Positions 5,899 to 6,520 of a stretch of DNA of 6,520 nt are shown here, one piece after another (position 1 is the stretch's first letter; the number at the start of each line of letters is the position of its first letter). Under the pieces are notes generated by a model. That model was not told the origin of the DNA. It was given only the letters and a program-made list of their open reading frames with translations, and made no database searches. A program made the position numbers and the translations under genes. The stretch comes from Candidatus Krumholzibacteriia bacterium (GTDB taxonomy: Bacteria; Krumholzibacteriota; Krumholzibacteriia; LZORAL124-64-63), in the NCBI GenBank assembly GCA_028718575.1, contig JAQULN010000172.1, positions 1 through 6,520 of the forward strand, in the 5' to 3' direction.

Positions 5899-5926
5899 AG
5901 GATAACAGACAACGTGCCGTTGTCAA
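5899..5926 (-). promoter_or_regulatory. Candidate promoter for the hypothetical gene
   Basis: On the minus strand a perfect -35 hexamer TTGACA (5921-5926) is followed after 16 nt by TATCCT (5899-5904), preceded by TGT as an extended -10. The -35 overlaps the stop codon of the upstream oxidoreductase-rhodanese gene. Predicted transcription start is near 5892, which gives a leader of about 93 nt. Confidence 0.55.
5908..5924. promoter_or_regulatory. Palindromic operator candidate between the -35 and -10 boxes
   Basis: GACAACG, three bases, then CGTTGTC form a perfect 7-bp inverted repeat that fills the promoter spacer and overlaps the -35 hexamer. That position is typical for a repressor binding site. 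No regulator gene is adjacent in the window, and part of the symmetry is shared with the -35 itself, so this is tentative. Confidence 0.4.
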
Positions 5927-6520
5927 CGATTCCGGCTAGCGGGAGCGGCCCCGCCCCACAGCGCGATACCGCCGGCCAGATACACCAGGTCGGTGAATCC
6001 GCATTCGCGCAGGATGCGGGCCGCTTCGAAGCTGCGCGAACCCTTCGCGCAGGCGATCAACAACGGTTGACCCGGCGGCAGCTCATGCGCCCGCGACCGC
6101 AATTCCGCCAACGGGATATGGATCGAGCCGGGCGGCAGGCAGGACGCACCGGCGGCGTGCTCGGCCGTGGTCCGCACGTCGAGCAGCAGCCGGCCGGCCG
6201 CCGCGCCCCGCAGCGGCGCCTGCTCGATGCCAAACACCCGCGGATCGAGCGCCGCCGCGGCGAGGTCGTGCAACGGATCCAACAGCGTGTTGTACGCCGG
6301 CGCGTAGCAGAACTCCGCGTCCAAGAGATCGGCGAGATCGCCGTCCTGGCGCAGCAGCGAGGCGAAGACATCGACGCGCTTGACCGCGTCGCCGGGGCCC
6401 ACAGCCTGCAAACCCAGCAGGCGGTCGCTGCCGGCTTCATGCACCAGCGCCAGATGGATCAGCGCGCGGTCGGGGTGGATGTGGAGGCGATCGTCGAACG
6501 ACCCGAGGGTCGCCACCGGA
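5923..6520 (-). CDS. Pyridine nucleotide-disulfide oxidoreductase with C-terminal rhodanese domain (5' end outside window)
   Basis: Only the C-terminal 199 codons are present; the FAD and NAD(P)H domains would lie beyond the right edge. Numbering from the in-frame GTG at 6516, residues about 30-90 resemble the dimerisation domain of coenzyme A disulfide reductase/NADH oxidase-like enzymes: DRLLGLQAVG, AVKRVDVFASLL, then FCYAPAYNTLLDPL. Residues about 108-190 are a rhodanese domain with LLDVRTTAEH and the active-site loop CAKGSRS, where C156 is the likely persulfide-forming cysteine. The AGGIALW ending is typical. Such fusions (CoADR-Rhd type) act on low-molecular-weight disulfides or persulfides and polysulfide in the cytoplasm; the substrate here is not determined. 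The GTG is internal to the domain and is not the real start, since the reading frame stays open to the window end. Confidence 0.88.
   Translation of the reverse strand, partial: PVATLGSFDDRLHIHPDRALIHLALVHEAGSDRLLGLQAVGPGDAVKRVDVFASLLRQDGDLADLLDAEFCYAPAYNTLLDPLHDLAAAALDPRVFGIEQAPLRGAAAGRLLLDVRTTAEHAAGASCLPPGSIHIPLAELRSRAHELPPGQPLLIACAKGSRSFEAARILRECGFTDLVYLAGGIALWGGAAPASRNR

Overview
This is a GC-rich bacterial chromosome segment, most likely from a proteobacterium and possibly a gammaproteobacterium. That placement rests on base composition and gene families only; nothing in the window fixes the genus. I support seven protein genes, two of them cut by the window edges. I see no rRNA, tRNA, CRISPR array or transposase gene.

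Layout, left to right. The first 862 bases carry, on the minus strand, the N-terminal part of an oligoendopeptidase F-type (M3B) metallopeptidase. A 306-base gap follows, filled by a repeat half-copy, a candidate pepF promoter and a 186-bp inverted-repeat element. Next, on the minus strand, are a CheR-type chemotaxis methyltransferase and, just upstream of it, a single-domain CheY-like receiver; they look like a two-gene operon. mutM (Fpg DNA glycosylase) is divergent from the receiver gene on the plus strand. It ends tail-to-tail, with a 21-bp overlap, against a minus-strand gene for a DUF885 lipoprotein with a zinc-peptidase HEAMPGH motif. Further right are an unrecognised 131-residue protein and the C-terminal part of a pyridine nucleotide-disulfide oxidoreductase fused to a rhodanese domain, both on the minus strand. 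The unknown gene has its own promoter, whose -35 box overlaps the oxidoreductase stop codon.

The neighbours do not form one obvious pathway: protein turnover (pepF, DUF885), signalling (receiver, cheR), DNA repair (mutM) and thiol/sulfur redox (oxidoreductase-rhodanese). The receiver-cheR pair is the clearest functional unit.

The most notable structure is non-coding. A family of imperfect inverted repeats, with ends of the type TTAACCCGG...TTCATGAA, occurs at five places: 870-908, 987-1172, 2574-2607, 3428-3457 and 5210-5299. One copy is a complete 186-bp near-palindrome; the others are half-copies, a compact palindrome or a degenerate short version. The copies sit exactly at gene borders. 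They appear to supply the stop codons of cheR and the DUF885 gene, the last residues of MutM and the ribosome binding site of pepF. A non-autonomous mobile element or REP-like repeat family that has reshaped gene ends is the simplest reading, but this is inference from one window.
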